Program-made: the position numbers and the translations under genes
Notes under the pieces: generated by a model
Seen by the model: only the letters and a program-made list of their open reading frames with translations
Databases searched by the model: none
What the model was told of the DNA's origin: nothing
Source: JBOFOR01 sp051654865
GTDB taxonomy: Bacteria; Bacillota; Clostridia; Peptostreptococcales; Peptostreptococcaceae
Assembly (NCBI GenBank): GCA_051654865.1
Contig: JBOFYV010000048.1
Location: 1-40,428 of the forward strand
Reading direction: 5' to 3'
Length of the DNA stretch: 40,428 nt
In this document: positions 30,040 to 39,133 of the stretch, piece by piece
Layout of the letters: each line of letters begins with the position of its first letter
How positions within the stretch are numbered: the stretch's first letter is position 1

Positions 30040-31827
30040 TTAATAATCTTCATATTTTTCAAGAGTAAAGTAAAATTTAACACTATCATCTATCGATTCT
30101 ACTCCATAATTACTTTTATGCATTTCCAAAATTCGTTTGACTATAGATAGTCCTAATCCTGAACCACCAAACTTTTTATTTCTTGATTTTTCAGTTCTAT
30201 AAAATGCATCCCATATATTATCCATTTCATCACTACTTAATGATACTCCAAAGTTCTCTATACAAAATACGTACTCATCCTCTTTAATAAACTCTTCTAT
30301 AGATACATTAATACGCTCTCCTTTTGGGGTATATTTTATAGCATTAGTAAGTAAATTACTCACTACTTGATTTATTCTTTTTTCATCTCCCAAAACTACA
30401 ACTTCATCTTCTATTTCATAAGATAAAGTTAATTGTTTTTCATTTATAATCGACTTCATCTTATCGTACTCTTTTAGAAATACACTACATAAATCAAAAG
30501 GTGCATTGTTTAGTTTAAATGTAGGAGATTCAAGTTTTGATATCTCAAGCATTTCTTTTACTAAGTCATTCATTTTTTCTGTTTCTTCCAGAATATCTTC
30601 GTATATATTTACAGTATCCATTCCTTGTTTAATACAATTAATACTACCTTGAATTATTGTAATAGGAGTTTTTAGTTCATGAGATATATTCGCAATTAAT
30701 TCTTTTCGCTTTTCTTCTTGAATCTTATGATTTTCCATTTCTGATTTAAGCTTTATATTAGTATCTTCTAAATCAGTTAAGCTTTTTTCTAGGTTTTCAG
30801 AGATTAAATTTAATGAGCTTCCAAGTACACCTATTTCATCTTCACTATTTACTTTGTACTTATACTTAAAATCACGCTGTGATATTTTAGTTGCTATGTT
30901 ACTCATCTCTACTAATGGTTTGCTCATTATTTTAGAATATATAAATGATATTATTATTACTAAAATAGAAACTATAAAAAATACAATAAAGTAGTAATCA
31001 TTCATAGTTCCAATAACTTCATTTACCTCAGATAGTGGAGTTATTGCTATTATATATCCATCTTTAAGTTTTTGAGTATTTATTAAAATTTCTCCTACTC
31101 CATTTATACTACTTGCTTTTGATGAGTATTTATTATTGTTCAAAATATTAGTTCTATCATTTTGACCTATATATAAGTCTTCATTAGCATAGATTTTATA
31201 TGTATTATCTTCATTAACTATTTCATTAACGTATCCTTTTAAGCCTACTGTTTTTTGCTCTGTAGTTTTACCTATAGATGGCTGTATTATAGCTGGTTCT
31301 ACTATACTTTCTACTGTTTTGTTAGGAATAATTTCATAATATGGTTGTATCTCTACATTGTTAATAAGTATTTTATCTGCAAGAACGTATCCATAGCCAT
31401 CAGCATCTCCGTACACTTCAATACTATCACCTTTTTTAATATTTAATGTAGGAAATTGATCACCTACGATTACTTTAATTTTATTGTTGTTAATATCATT
31501 TACTTCTATATATTTACTTCCCATATAAGACTGCAGTGATATGCCATCACTTAAATTTAAATTTCTAAAAGACAATATTACATTATCTTTCTTTTTTACT
31601 TTATTAATAAATTCCATTAACTGTTCTTTGACGGGGTTCTCTTCTAAAAGTTGTTGAAATTCTTTAATATAACCTTCTGAGATGTTGTTCTTTTTTCCTA
31701 TATAATACTTTTCAAAATATACTGATTGGAAAAAAAGTTGAGATAAAACTATACATACTAATATTATTATGTTCATTAAAAATAACTTTGAGAAAATACT
31801 CTTTTTAAAAAATTTATTCCACTTCAA
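30040..31827 (-). CDS. Sensor histidine kinase with large extracellular domain
   Basis: 595 residues. The first helix is at about 14-36, the extracellular domain at about 37-276, the second helix at 277-298 and HAMP at about 299-350. The H-box is ANISHELKTPITIIQG with His383, followed by N, G1 (FGGSGLGLSIV) and G2 ATPase boxes. Its start overlaps the response regulator by 14 bases. Intramembrane sensors of BceS type have almost no outer loop, so this kinase with 240 outer residues more likely binds its ligand itself. Neighbouring transporter genes suggest it senses the transporter's substrate or envelope stress. Confidence 0.93.
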   Translation of the reverse strand: MKWNKFFKKSIFSKLFLMNIIILVCIVLSQLFFQSVYFEKYYIGKKNNISEGYIKEFQQLLEENPVKEQLMEFINKVKKKDNVILSFRNLNLSDGISLQSYMGSKYIEVNDINNNKIKVIVGDQFPTLNIKKGDSIEVYGDADGYGYVLADKILINNVEIQPYYEIIPNKTVESIVEPAIIQPSIGKTTEQKTVGLKGYVNEIVNEDNTYKIYANEDLYIGQNDRTNILNNNKYSSKASSINGVGEILINTQKLKDGYIIAITPLSEVNEVIGTMNDYYFIVFFIVSILVIIISFIYSKIMSKPLVEMSNIATKISQRDFKYKYKVNSEDEIGVLGSSLNLISENLEKSLTDLEDTNIKLKSEMENHKIQEEKRKELIANISHELKTPITIIQGSINCIKQGMDTVNIYEDILEETEKMNDLVKEMLEISKLESPTFKLNNAPFDLCSVFLKEYDKMKSIINEKQLTLSYEIEDEVVVLGDEKRINQVVSNLLTNAIKYTPKGERINVSIEEFIKEDEYVFCIENFGVSLSSDEMDNIWDAFYRTEKSRNKKFGGSGLGLSIVKRILEMHKSNYGVESIDDSVKFYFTLEKYEDY

Positions 31828-32503
31828 ATTTATACCCTACTCCAAATACTGTCTTTATGCAATAAGACTTATATTTTAAATTTTTTCTTAGTTTTTTAAT
31901 TTGAGCATCAACAACTCTTATATTCCCAAAATAGTCATATCCCCATATGCTTTCTAGTATTTTTTCTCTAGACATAACAATATTTTTATTTTCCATTAGA
32001 TATTTTAGTATCTCAAACTGTTTTAATTCTATTTCTATAGGTTCATCATCTATATACACATCCATAGTCAACTCATTAAGTTTTATTCCGTTGTACTCTA
32101 ACGTGTTGCTGTTTATATTTTGTGACTGTTTAGACATAGAATCTATTCTATTTAAAAGTACTTTGCTTTTGGCAAGTAGTACATCTATACTAAAAGGCTT
32201 TGTAATATAATCATCCACCTTAAACTCATATCCCATTAATATATCTTCTTCTTCAGACCTTGCTGTTACCATAATTACTGGCACATCTGATTTATTTCTT
32301 ATTTTTCTAAGAACTGTAAAACCATCTAACTTTGGCAACATTACGTCTAATATAATCAAATCTATACTATCATCAAATTTTTCTACTGCTTCTAACCCAT
32401 CTTTTGCACTGATTACATTGTATTTGTTATAAATAAAATACTTACTAATCATTTTATTTATTTTTTCTTCATCTTCTACTACTAAAACTGTTTTATTTTC
32501 CAT
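31814..32503 (-). CDS. OmpR-family response regulator of the ABC module
   Basis: 229 residues from the ATG at 32503, which has AAGGAGG 5 bases upstream; the in-frame start at 32539 would lie upstream of the predicted transcription start. The receiver has Asp53 in ILDVMLPKLDG, Thr80 and Lys102 (TKPF). The winged helix ends VFGVGYKFE. It has its own promoter (TTGCAC, 18 bases, TATAAT, 32529-32558) inside the hairpin after the transporter genes. A pair of GTCAT/GTCAC repeats before the transporter operon is a candidate target. Confidence 0.93.
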   Translation of the reverse strand: MENKTVLVVEDEEKINKMISKYFIYNKYNVISAKDGLEAVEKFDDSIDLIILDVMLPKLDGFTVLRKIRNKSDVPVIMVTARSEEEDILMGYEFKVDDYITKPFSIDVLLAKSKVLLNRIDSMSKQSQNINSNTLEYNGIKLNELTMDVYIDDEPIEIELKQFEILKYLMENKNIVMSREKILESIWGYDYFGNIRVVDAQIKKLRKNLKYKSYCIKTVFGVGYKFEVE

Positions 32504-32528
32504 AACTTCCTCCTTCATTATAAATACT

Positions 32529-32558
32529 ATTATATCCAATTAGATAAAGGCTGTGCAA
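32529..32558 (-). promoter_or_regulatory. Internal promoter of the regulator-kinase pair
   Basis: On the minus strand TTGCAC (32553-32558), 18 bases, TATAAT (32529-32534). The -35 box is formed by the inner part of the hairpin that ends the transporter genes. Confidence 0.65.
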
Positions 32559-32576
32559 TTATTTGCAACAGCCTTT
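32546..32576 (-). terminator. Hairpin after the second transporter gene
   Basis: AAAGGCTGTGCAA and TTGCAACAGCCTTT pair over 13 bp with one bulge and a 4-base loop, 6 bases past the transporter stop. The T-run is poor, so some readthrough into the regulator is likely. Confidence 0.6.
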
Positions 32577-32581
32577 ATTTA

Positions 32582-34444
32582 TTATTTACTTAAAGCCACT
32601 GCTGGCTCTGTTTTTATTAATTTATTACTAAAAACATATGACAATCCAATTGTTAGTAATAAATTAAGACCTATTAATATTATAAAATGTGAAATTTCTA
32701 GATTTAATCCATAACCAAATTGGTGCTTATACATTAAATCAAGTAGCATTATTAATATACAAGATATTGAAGTTGATAAAGTAGCAAAGTAGATATTTTC
32801 TTTGAACAAAATTTGTTTTATATTTGATGTCGTATATCCTAATGCACCTAATAGTCCAACTTCATTGTATCTTTCTATTGATACTTTATACAACATCATT
32901 GAGCTTATTGCTATCCCTACTACAAGTATTATATAAGACAAAGCTGTGTATAGTTTTAATAAACTAGTAAAAGATTTTTCGAAAGATTCTACTTCTTGTG
33001 CTTTAGTGTATACACCTATGTTTTTGTCTTTTAAAGCTTTGTCCATAGATGGTATATCTTCAAAGTTTTCTATTGTAAATGATATTGCAGTCGGCTTCTT
33101 ATCTTTTACACTATCTTTATAAATCTTTTGTTCTACATCTTGGCTTAATATAAAATCTTGATATTGTGAATTACTTAATCCACTTACTGTTAATGTAATC
33201 TTCTTATTGTTTAAATCTTTGTCTTTGTATTCTAGTACTATTTCCTTTCCTATAATAGACTTTATATCTTTTGTTAATCTATTAGCTATACTAGAAGACA
33301 ATACTACCTCATTTTTATTATTTCTTGGCATATTACCATAAGATAATGTTTCTTTGGCTGTAGCTGTAGGTACTTTTACTGGTATATCTACAACTAAATC
33401 TTCTTGCTTTATTTGTAGATTTTCTAAATCGTATTGGTAGTATACATCTTTGATACCATCAGTGTTTTCTAAAGTCTTAAATGTATCTTCTGTACTATTA
33501 TCAGCTTTTTTTCCTTCATAGTTAATAGGTGACTGACCTATATTATAGAAGAAGTTTTTATTTTTAAAATCTTCTACAACTTGATTAGTAATGTTTTTTG
33601 TTGATAAAGATCCTATAAAAGCAGCAGAGCCTAGTGCTATTATACTACCTGCAATAATGTATTTAAATAAATGTATCTTAAAATTTTTCATACTAAGAGA
33701 TTTTGATACTTTATTATACAATTTAGGTTTTAGATTTTTACTGTGGTTTGTTTCTTTAGTTACTGCCACTTCATCAGTGTAGTCATTCACTTCTTTTGAT
33801 ATTATTTTATTGTCTTCTACTTCTATTATTTCATCTGCATATTTTGCAATTTCTTCATCGTGAGTTATTATTATTACAGTTCTATCTTTAGATATTTGCT
33901 TTAGGATGTCCATAATATTATCACTAGATTCGCTATCTAACGCTCCCGTTGGCTCATCTGCTAATATTATATTTGGATCATTTATCAAAGCTCTAGCAAT
34001 AGAAACTCTTTGTTTTTGACCACCACTTAAACTTTCTATTTTTTGATGAACTTGATTTTCAAGTCCTAATAAAGTTAATAATTCAATACCTTTTTTAATT
34101 TTCATATCCTCAGATATTTTATTATTAAGGTGAATACCCATGAGCACATTTTCTAAAGATGTATAACCTTTTAGTAGATTATAATTTTGAAACACAAACC
34201 CAATATTATTAAATCTATATCTACAAAGTTCATCCATAGTCAAATCTTTTAGATTTTTATCTTCTATTTTTATTTCACCACTATAGCTTTTATCAAATCC
34301 AGCTATTAAATTAAGTAGTGTAGTTTTTCCAGAACCACTAGGTCCATAGAAACAAGTTAATCCTTTTTCTCTAAACTTATAATTAACGTCATTGTATATT
34401 TCAGTTTCTCCGAATTTTTTAAATATTTTTTTTAAACTAATCAT
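32582..34444 (-). CDS. Fused ABC ATPase-permease (MacB/FtsX type), second of pair
   Basis: 620 residues. The N-terminal ATPase (about 1-220) has Walker A GPSGSGKTT, signature LSGGQKQR and Walker B IILADEPTGALDS. A helix at about 258-280 leads to an extracellular domain of about 210 residues, then three C-terminal helices with the FtsX/MacB fold. MacB-type proteins drive outer conformational change to export or remove a substrate such as a lipid or antimicrobial peptide. Its ATG shares one base with the stop of the first transporter gene (TAATG), so the two are translated together and probably form a heterodimer. Confidence 0.9.
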   Translation of the reverse strand: MISLKKIFKKFGETEIYNDVNYKFREKGLTCFYGPSGSGKTTLLNLIAGFDKSYSGEIKIEDKNLKDLTMDELCRYRFNNIGFVFQNYNLLKGYTSLENVLMGIHLNNKISEDMKIKKGIELLTLLGLENQVHQKIESLSGGQKQRVSIARALINDPNIILADEPTGALDSESSDNIMDILKQISKDRTVIIITHDEEIAKYADEIIEVEDNKIISKEVNDYTDEVAVTKETNHSKNLKPKLYNKVSKSLSMKNFKIHLFKYIIAGSIIALGSAAFIGSLSTKNITNQVVEDFKNKNFFYNIGQSPINYEGKKADNSTEDTFKTLENTDGIKDVYYQYDLENLQIKQEDLVVDIPVKVPTATAKETLSYGNMPRNNKNEVVLSSSIANRLTKDIKSIIGKEIVLEYKDKDLNNKKITLTVSGLSNSQYQDFILSQDVEQKIYKDSVKDKKPTAISFTIENFEDIPSMDKALKDKNIGVYTKAQEVESFEKSFTSLLKLYTALSYIILVVGIAISSMMLYKVSIERYNEVGLLGALGYTTSNIKQILFKENIYFATLSTSISCILIMLLDLMYKHQFGYGLNLEISHFIILIGLNLLLTIGLSYVFSNKLIKTEPAVALSK

Positions 34445-36411
34445 TATCTATCACCTGTCATTAAACTTTTCTCAATTTTTGTTTTTGATGCTATAAAAGA
34501 TGAAATACTTGCCATAACCATACTTTGGATTATTATAATTCCACTTCCCATTAGTATTGATTTAGCTCCTGATACTGAAATATTAAACATTGCACTTGAT
34601 ATAGTATTTGTAATTGGCATAGTGCATGCAAATACTATAATAGACACTGTTGCTATCAGTAAATGCTCCATAATGTTTAAGTTGAATATACTTGTGTTTG
34701 AATATCCGTTTATCTTTAATATAGCAAACTCATTTTTTCTTAAGTATGCATTTATTACAGTAACTGCTAGTGTAACCACTATTGCTACTAGTGCTATTAT
34801 TTTAGTAATAGAACTTGATTGCTCTTTTGTAGTATTATTTATACTTAATATGTCTTTAACTGATTCAAATTGACCCATCGGTGTTATACCTTCACTTTGT
34901 AATTCTTCAACTATAGGCATTATATCATCTATATTTTTTACTCTAATGGTAAATGATAAGTTATCTGTATTTGATTTAGCTTGTGCTTTAAGGTCTTTTA
35001 CTACATCTAAACTGTATATAAATGAATCTTCTAGTTCATATTCTATATTTTCTCCAGTAGGTGCTTTGTACTTTACAGTTGTATCAATTACTCCTACTAT
35101 AGTTAAATCATCTGCTTTATTTTCAACTAGCACTGGTTCTCCACTTGACCAATCATAACTTCCTCCACTAATAGATACTTTCTTTCCTATTACATCTTTT
35201 GCTGATAAACCTGATTTTTCTAAAAATAAATTAGTAACAGCTACTTCTTTTCCACTTTGTTTTGGAACTCTACCTTCTACTACTTTATTTATCATCGGAG
35301 AAGTATTTGAATTTTCTACTTTATAATCTTTAAGAACTCCATCTATATTTACAGTCATATCATTAATTACGTGTAAAGGTGCAAGGAATTCTATTCTTTC
35401 ATCATCTTTATATTTATCAAGAACTCTTGATAAGTCTTGATCTATATCCATATTAGGCTTATTGCTATTATCTCCTCCACTCCCTGCTGCACCAATAACA
35501 CTGCTATACATATTAATATCTCGTAAGCTATCTCCATTTTCTTGAATTAGCTGATTTAGTATATCTTGCTGCTCACTTACTACTGTTTTGCTTACATTTA
35601 ATAATAAGAAGTAAGATGATAATGATAGTACTAAGGATGTAATAATAAATTTGATAAATGATCCTTTAAAGTTTGTAATCCCACTTTTTGTTGCTCTTTG
35701 AAGTGTTAAAAATGGATTTATCTTTTTTCTTTTAGATATGTTTTTATTTTTAGCTTCAGACTTATTAATTTGAGCTATTTCTCCATCTTTTAATAAGTAA
35801 CAGTTACTATCTTCATCTACTAATGATTTGTCATGAGTGACTATTATAACTGTTCTTTCCTTAGAAATTTGTCTTAGTGTATTCATTATTATTGTTGAAG
35901 ATTTTTTATCTAAAGCTCCCGTTGGTTCGTCAGCTATTATTATTTCAGGATTTTTTATTAGCGCTCTTGCTATTGCAACTCTTTGCTTTTGTCCTCCTGA
36001 TAAACTTCCCACTTTTTTATCTGCTAGGTTTTCTATTTGTAATTTTGATAACATCTGTTTTACTTTTTTGTCTTTTTCTTCTTCTGTTAAGTCTAACAAT
36101 TGCAGTACTACTTTTATATTTTCTTCTACTGAAAGATGATTTAGTAGTTGGAAGTTTTGCCATATAAATCCTACTGTGTTGAAGTAGTATGAGTTTAATT
36201 CTTTAGAATCAAATTCTTTTATACTTTTTCCTTGATAAAAAACTTCTCCTTGGTAGTTTTTATCTATTCCACTTAAGATTTTTAGTAGTGTCGATTTACC
36301 ACTACCTGATGGACCTACTATAAAGTTTAGTCCGCTTTCTAGTTCTAGATTTAAATTTTTTAAAACTTTTATATTATTAAAGCTTTTGTTTATATTTTTT
36401 AATTTCAGCAT
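34444..36411 (-). CDS. Fused ABC ATPase-permease (MacB/FtsX type), first of pair
   Basis: 655 residues. The ATPase (about 1-220) has Walker A GPSGSGKST, signature LSGGQKQR and Walker B IIIADEPTGALDK. Then a helix at about 253-275, an outer domain to about 530 with a Gly/Ser/Asp-rich loop (GAAGSGGDNSNKP), and three helices to the end. Same plan as its downstream partner, but the two are clearly different proteins. It opens an ABC-ABC-regulator-kinase cluster, a layout like antimicrobial-peptide resistance modules. The direct repeat at 36484-36499 is probably where the regulator activates it. Confidence 0.9.
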   Translation of the reverse strand: MLKLKNINKSFNNIKVLKNLNLELESGLNFIVGPSGSGKSTLLKILSGIDKNYQGEVFYQGKSIKEFDSKELNSYYFNTVGFIWQNFQLLNHLSVEENIKVVLQLLDLTEEEKDKKVKQMLSKLQIENLADKKVGSLSGGQKQRVAIARALIKNPEIIIADEPTGALDKKSSTIIMNTLRQISKERTVIIVTHDKSLVDEDSNCYLLKDGEIAQINKSEAKNKNISKRKKINPFLTLQRATKSGITNFKGSFIKFIITSLVLSLSSYFLLLNVSKTVVSEQQDILNQLIQENGDSLRDINMYSSVIGAAGSGGDNSNKPNMDIDQDLSRVLDKYKDDERIEFLAPLHVINDMTVNIDGVLKDYKVENSNTSPMINKVVEGRVPKQSGKEVAVTNLFLEKSGLSAKDVIGKKVSISGGSYDWSSGEPVLVENKADDLTIVGVIDTTVKYKAPTGENIEYELEDSFIYSLDVVKDLKAQAKSNTDNLSFTIRVKNIDDIMPIVEELQSEGITPMGQFESVKDILSINNTTKEQSSSITKIIALVAIVVTLAVTVINAYLRKNEFAILKINGYSNTSIFNLNIMEHLLIATVSIIVFACTMPITNTISSAMFNISVSGAKSILMGSGIIIIQSMVMASISSFIASKTKIEKSLMTGDR

Positions 36412-36483
36412 ATATATTGTCCCTTTCGCTTTATTTGTTAGTTTAATTATTGCATTTAGATGTGAATTAAAAATTGTAATTTT

Positions 36484-36499
36484 GTGACTTTTTTATGAC
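36484..36499. promoter_or_regulatory. Candidate response-regulator site before the transporter operon
   Basis: GTGAC and ATGAC on the plus strand lie exactly 11 bp apart (36484-36488 and 36495-36499), about 75-90 bases before the first transporter start. An 11-bp direct repeat is the usual OmpR-family site. I see no good -35. Confidence 0.4.
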
Positions 36500-36543
36500 T
36501 TTATTTGATTAAAACTTAAGTCCCTAACTATGTAACTAGTACG

Positions 36544-36578
36544 TAAAAAAAGCCTTAAATTCAAATGAATTAAGGCTT
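36544..36578 (-). terminator. Terminator of the aldo/keto reductase-ferredoxin gene
   Basis: Arms AAGCCTTAAATTCA and TGAATTAAGGCTT pair over 13 bp with one bulge. Seven T follow on the minus strand. Confidence 0.85.
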
Positions 36579-36620
36579 CTAAACTTATTATTTTTCTATT
36601 TTAAGCTGTTCTCATCGTAG

Positions 36621-37778
36621 CTATCTAATTCTACTATTAAATACTTCTTTTGCTTCTCTCATATTCTCTCTAATCTCAACCCCAAATGGACAATTAGGTT
36701 CACACTTTCCACATTGAATACAGTCATTTGCATTTGTTTTTAAACTATTGTAATGCTCTTTTACTGTCTCTGGTACCTCATCTTGCATTTTTGCTAAATG
36801 AAGATACTTAGTTACAGCTGCTATGTCTATCTTTGCTGGACAAGGTTGACAATGGTTACAATACATACATCTTCCATCCATCTTAAATTTGGGACTATTA
36901 GATATTATTGATGTATAGTCTTTTTCACTATCAGTAGCATTAATATATTTTAGTGCATGTTCTACCTCTTTAACGGAGTGACAACCTACAATTACGCTAC
37001 AAACTCCCGGTCTATTAAGACAATAATGACAACATTGTGTAACACTCATAGATTTTCCAAAAGGAGATGTCTCGGCTTTAAGCAAGCTCCCTGCACCTAA
37101 TGGCTTCATCACTGTTATTGCTACTCCAAGGCTTTCACAAGTAGAGTATAACTTTACTCTAGACGGGTCAACCATCCATTCAGTATTACTTAATCCTTTA
37201 AAATCCATAAGTTCATATATATCCGTATCTGACTGTTCTAAATCATAGGCTGCATTTATGCTAAACATAAGTACATCTATTAACCCTGTGTTAATTGCTC
37301 TTAATGCAATCTCAGGGTTGTGAGAACTCATACCTAAGTATTTTACTTTTCCTTGTTTTTTTAGTTCTTTTGCATATTCAATTATTTCTGTATTAAAAAC
37401 TGATTCAAAATCCTCATGGCTATCTACATAATGAATCATACCTACATCTATATAATCTGTTTGTAATCTTGTAAGTAAGTCCTCAAATGATTTTTTAGTT
37501 TTATCAATATCTCTAGTTCTATTGTACTGTTCATCTTCGTATACAGTACAAAGATGTCCTTGAATTATCATTTGTTCACGCCTTCCCTTTAGTGCATGAC
37601 CGATATTGGTTCTGACTTGTGCTTGTGGCATGAATACATCTATTAAGTTAATTCCATTTTTCATAGCTATATCAATAACATCATTTACCTCTTCTTTATT
37701 CAATCCATTGAGCCATTCTCCACCTAAACTAATAACACTTACATCTAAATTAGTTCTTCCTAATTTACGATAAATCAT
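36621..37778 (-). CDS. Aldo/keto reductase-like protein with C-terminal 2[4Fe-4S] ferredoxin domain
   Basis: 385 residues from the ATG at 37778, with GGAGGG 8 bases upstream; a TTG at 37793 overlaps that site. Residues 1-285 form an aldo/keto reductase barrel and the last 80 carry CMYCNHCQPCP and CIQCGKCEPNCP, two [4Fe-4S] sites. Of the catalytic tetrad, Asp47 and His116 remain. The Tyr position aligns with Gln52 and the Lys position with His75 (IIQGHLC), so ordinary NADPH carbonyl reduction is doubtful. Iron-sulphur clusters suggest electron transfer with ferredoxin. The enzyme is probably oxygen-sensitive. Confidence 0.87.
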   Translation of the reverse strand: MIYRKLGRTNLDVSVISLGGEWLNGLNKEEVNDVIDIAMKNGINLIDVFMPQAQVRTNIGHALKGRREQMIIQGHLCTVYEDEQYNRTRDIDKTKKSFEDLLTRLQTDYIDVGMIHYVDSHEDFESVFNTEIIEYAKELKKQGKVKYLGMSSHNPEIALRAINTGLIDVLMFSINAAYDLEQSDTDIYELMDFKGLSNTEWMVDPSRVKLYSTCESLGVAITVMKPLGAGSLLKAETSPFGKSMSVTQCCHYCLNRPGVCSVIVGCHSVKEVEHALKYINATDSEKDYTSIISNSPKFKMDGRCMYCNHCQPCPAKIDIAAVTKYLHLAKMQDEVPETVKEHYNSLKTNANDCIQCGKCEPNCPFGVEIRENMREAKEVFNSRIR

Positions 37779-37779
37779 T

Positions 37780-37932
37780 CTAGTTCCCTCCAAACCCTTC
37801 TACATAAAATGTAGATACTTCTTTTCTCATATTTTCAGTTATTGCATGTACTGTAAATTTCGTCCAATAGTATACTACATTGTTATCAAATGCTTTTCTT
37901 CCTGCTATTAAGCTTATATTTATTATATTCAT
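37780..37932 (-). CDS. Possible 50-residue peptide upstream of the AKR-ferredoxin gene
   Basis: An ATG-led frame begins MNIINISLIAGRKAF, contains VVYYWTKFTVHAITENMRKE and ends EGFGGN, with its TAG one base before the next gene's ATG. The overlap of stop and ribosome site suggests coupling. No ribosome site precedes its own ATG, and no family is recognised. It could be a real small gene, a decayed gene end, or chance. Confidence 0.25.
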   Translation of the reverse strand: MNIINISLIAGRKAFDNNVVYYWTKFTVHAITENMRKEVSTFYVEGFGGN

Positions 37933-38089
37933 TGTTTAATACTAATAAAAGTACGCACATTGTTGTTATATAGTTAAGTAGAGGTAACTATAGTATGATT
38001 TTAGTATTTAACTTTAGCATTTCTACCACTAAGCCTATCTGAGCATATAGCAACTTATTTCTATCATCTATATGTACCTAACCTCTTAT
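37933..38089. other. Intergenic stretch after the second kinase
   Basis: It contains an 8-bp hairpin (TATAGTTA / TAACTATA, 37969-37992) without a T-run on either strand. Nothing else is recognisable. Confidence 0.4.
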
Positions 38090-39133
38090 CTAAATAGGAA
38101 TATATATATTAAAAGTTGTTCCCTCTCCTACCCGACTTTCTACAGTTATTTTACATTTACACAAATCTAGAATTCTCTTAACCAAAGTTAGCCCCAGACC
38201 ATTTCCTTGAAAATTACGTGAAGTATCTCCTTGATAAAACTTATCAAAAATTCTATCCTGTACATCCTCTGCCATTCCAATACCATTATCACTAATTGAA
38301 ACATGAATTACACTATCTGTGGCTTTTAATTTAGTCACTATTAACCCACCCTCAGGTGTAAATTTAATAGCATTGCTAAAGATATTTAGCCAAACCTGCA
38401 TTAATAAATCTTCACTACCATAGTAATTAATGGTTTCTAAATCCATATCTATGTCTATATTTTTAATAGACCATTGAGTCTCTAGCAACAATAAAGCTTG
38501 TCTAAGCTGTTCATCTAAAGAAAAATACTTTTTATCCGGTAAAATTTCTTGTGTTTCTAATTTAGATAATTTAAGAATATTTCCAGAAAGAGAAGATAGT
38601 TGCCTAGAGCTATCTAAAATAATCTTGGTGTATTCAACTCTTTCCTTTTCTGTTAATGTATCATCCTGTAATAATGTTGCATATCCTTCAATAGCTGCAA
38701 TAGGTGTTTTAAATTCATGGGAAACATTTACAATAAAATCATTCCTTAAGGTTTCTATACTATTTAATTCATTGACCATTGTATTAAAAGAAGTATTTAA
38801 ATTTTTTATTTCAGGAGGAAGATGATTCTCTTCTAGCCTAATGGAAAAATCACCTTTTGCAACTTCATCAATAGCCTCGATTAGCTTTTTTAGAGGTTTC
38901 CAAGTATTATTAGCTAATAGCGTTATGATTATTGTAAATGTAGAAGCTATAGCAATGTTTATTAATAAGAACACAAGAATTCCCATAAATCCATTCAACT
39001 TTTCATTACTAAATACTTCTAACCTTGAACCAATAATAAAACATATGCTTACTATTGAAATTGTAATAGATGAGGTTATAAAAATATTTATTATAAAAGG
39101 AATCCAAAAGCGAAATACTTGCTTATTTTTCAT
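38090..39133 (-). CDS. Sensor histidine kinase of the exporter-linked system
   Basis: 347 residues. Two helices at about 10-35 and 48-74 leave only a short outer loop, then a HAMP-like segment and the H-box VNVSHEFKTPIAAIEG with His139. The ATPase has ISDNGIGM and GNGLGLTLV. A loop this short fits kinases that sense in the membrane or through a partner transporter. Its start overlaps the response regulator by 11 bases. The ABC exporter gene diverges from the pair, separated by an array of 11-bp repeats. Confidence 0.93.
   Translation of the reverse strand: MKNKQVFRFWIPFIINIFITSSITISIVSICFIIGSRLEVFSNEKLNGFMGILVFLLINIAIASTFTIIITLLANNTWKPLKKLIEAIDEVAKGDFSIRLEENHLPPEIKNLNTSFNTMVNELNSIETLRNDFIVNVSHEFKTPIAAIEGYATLLQDDTLTEKERVEYTKIILDSSRQLSSLSGNILKLSKLETQEILPDKKYFSLDEQLRQALLLLETQWSIKNIDIDMDLETINYYGSEDLLMQVWLNIFSNAIKFTPEGGLIVTKLKATDSVIHVSISDNGIGMAEDVQDRIFDKFYQGDTSRNFQGNGLGLTLVKRILDLCKCKITVESRVGEGTTFNIYIPI

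Noticed and set aside
35837..36167. Two overlapping plus-strand frames opposite the ATPase of the first transporter
   Set aside because: They mirror the ATPase coding region, and no motif or ribosome site supports them.
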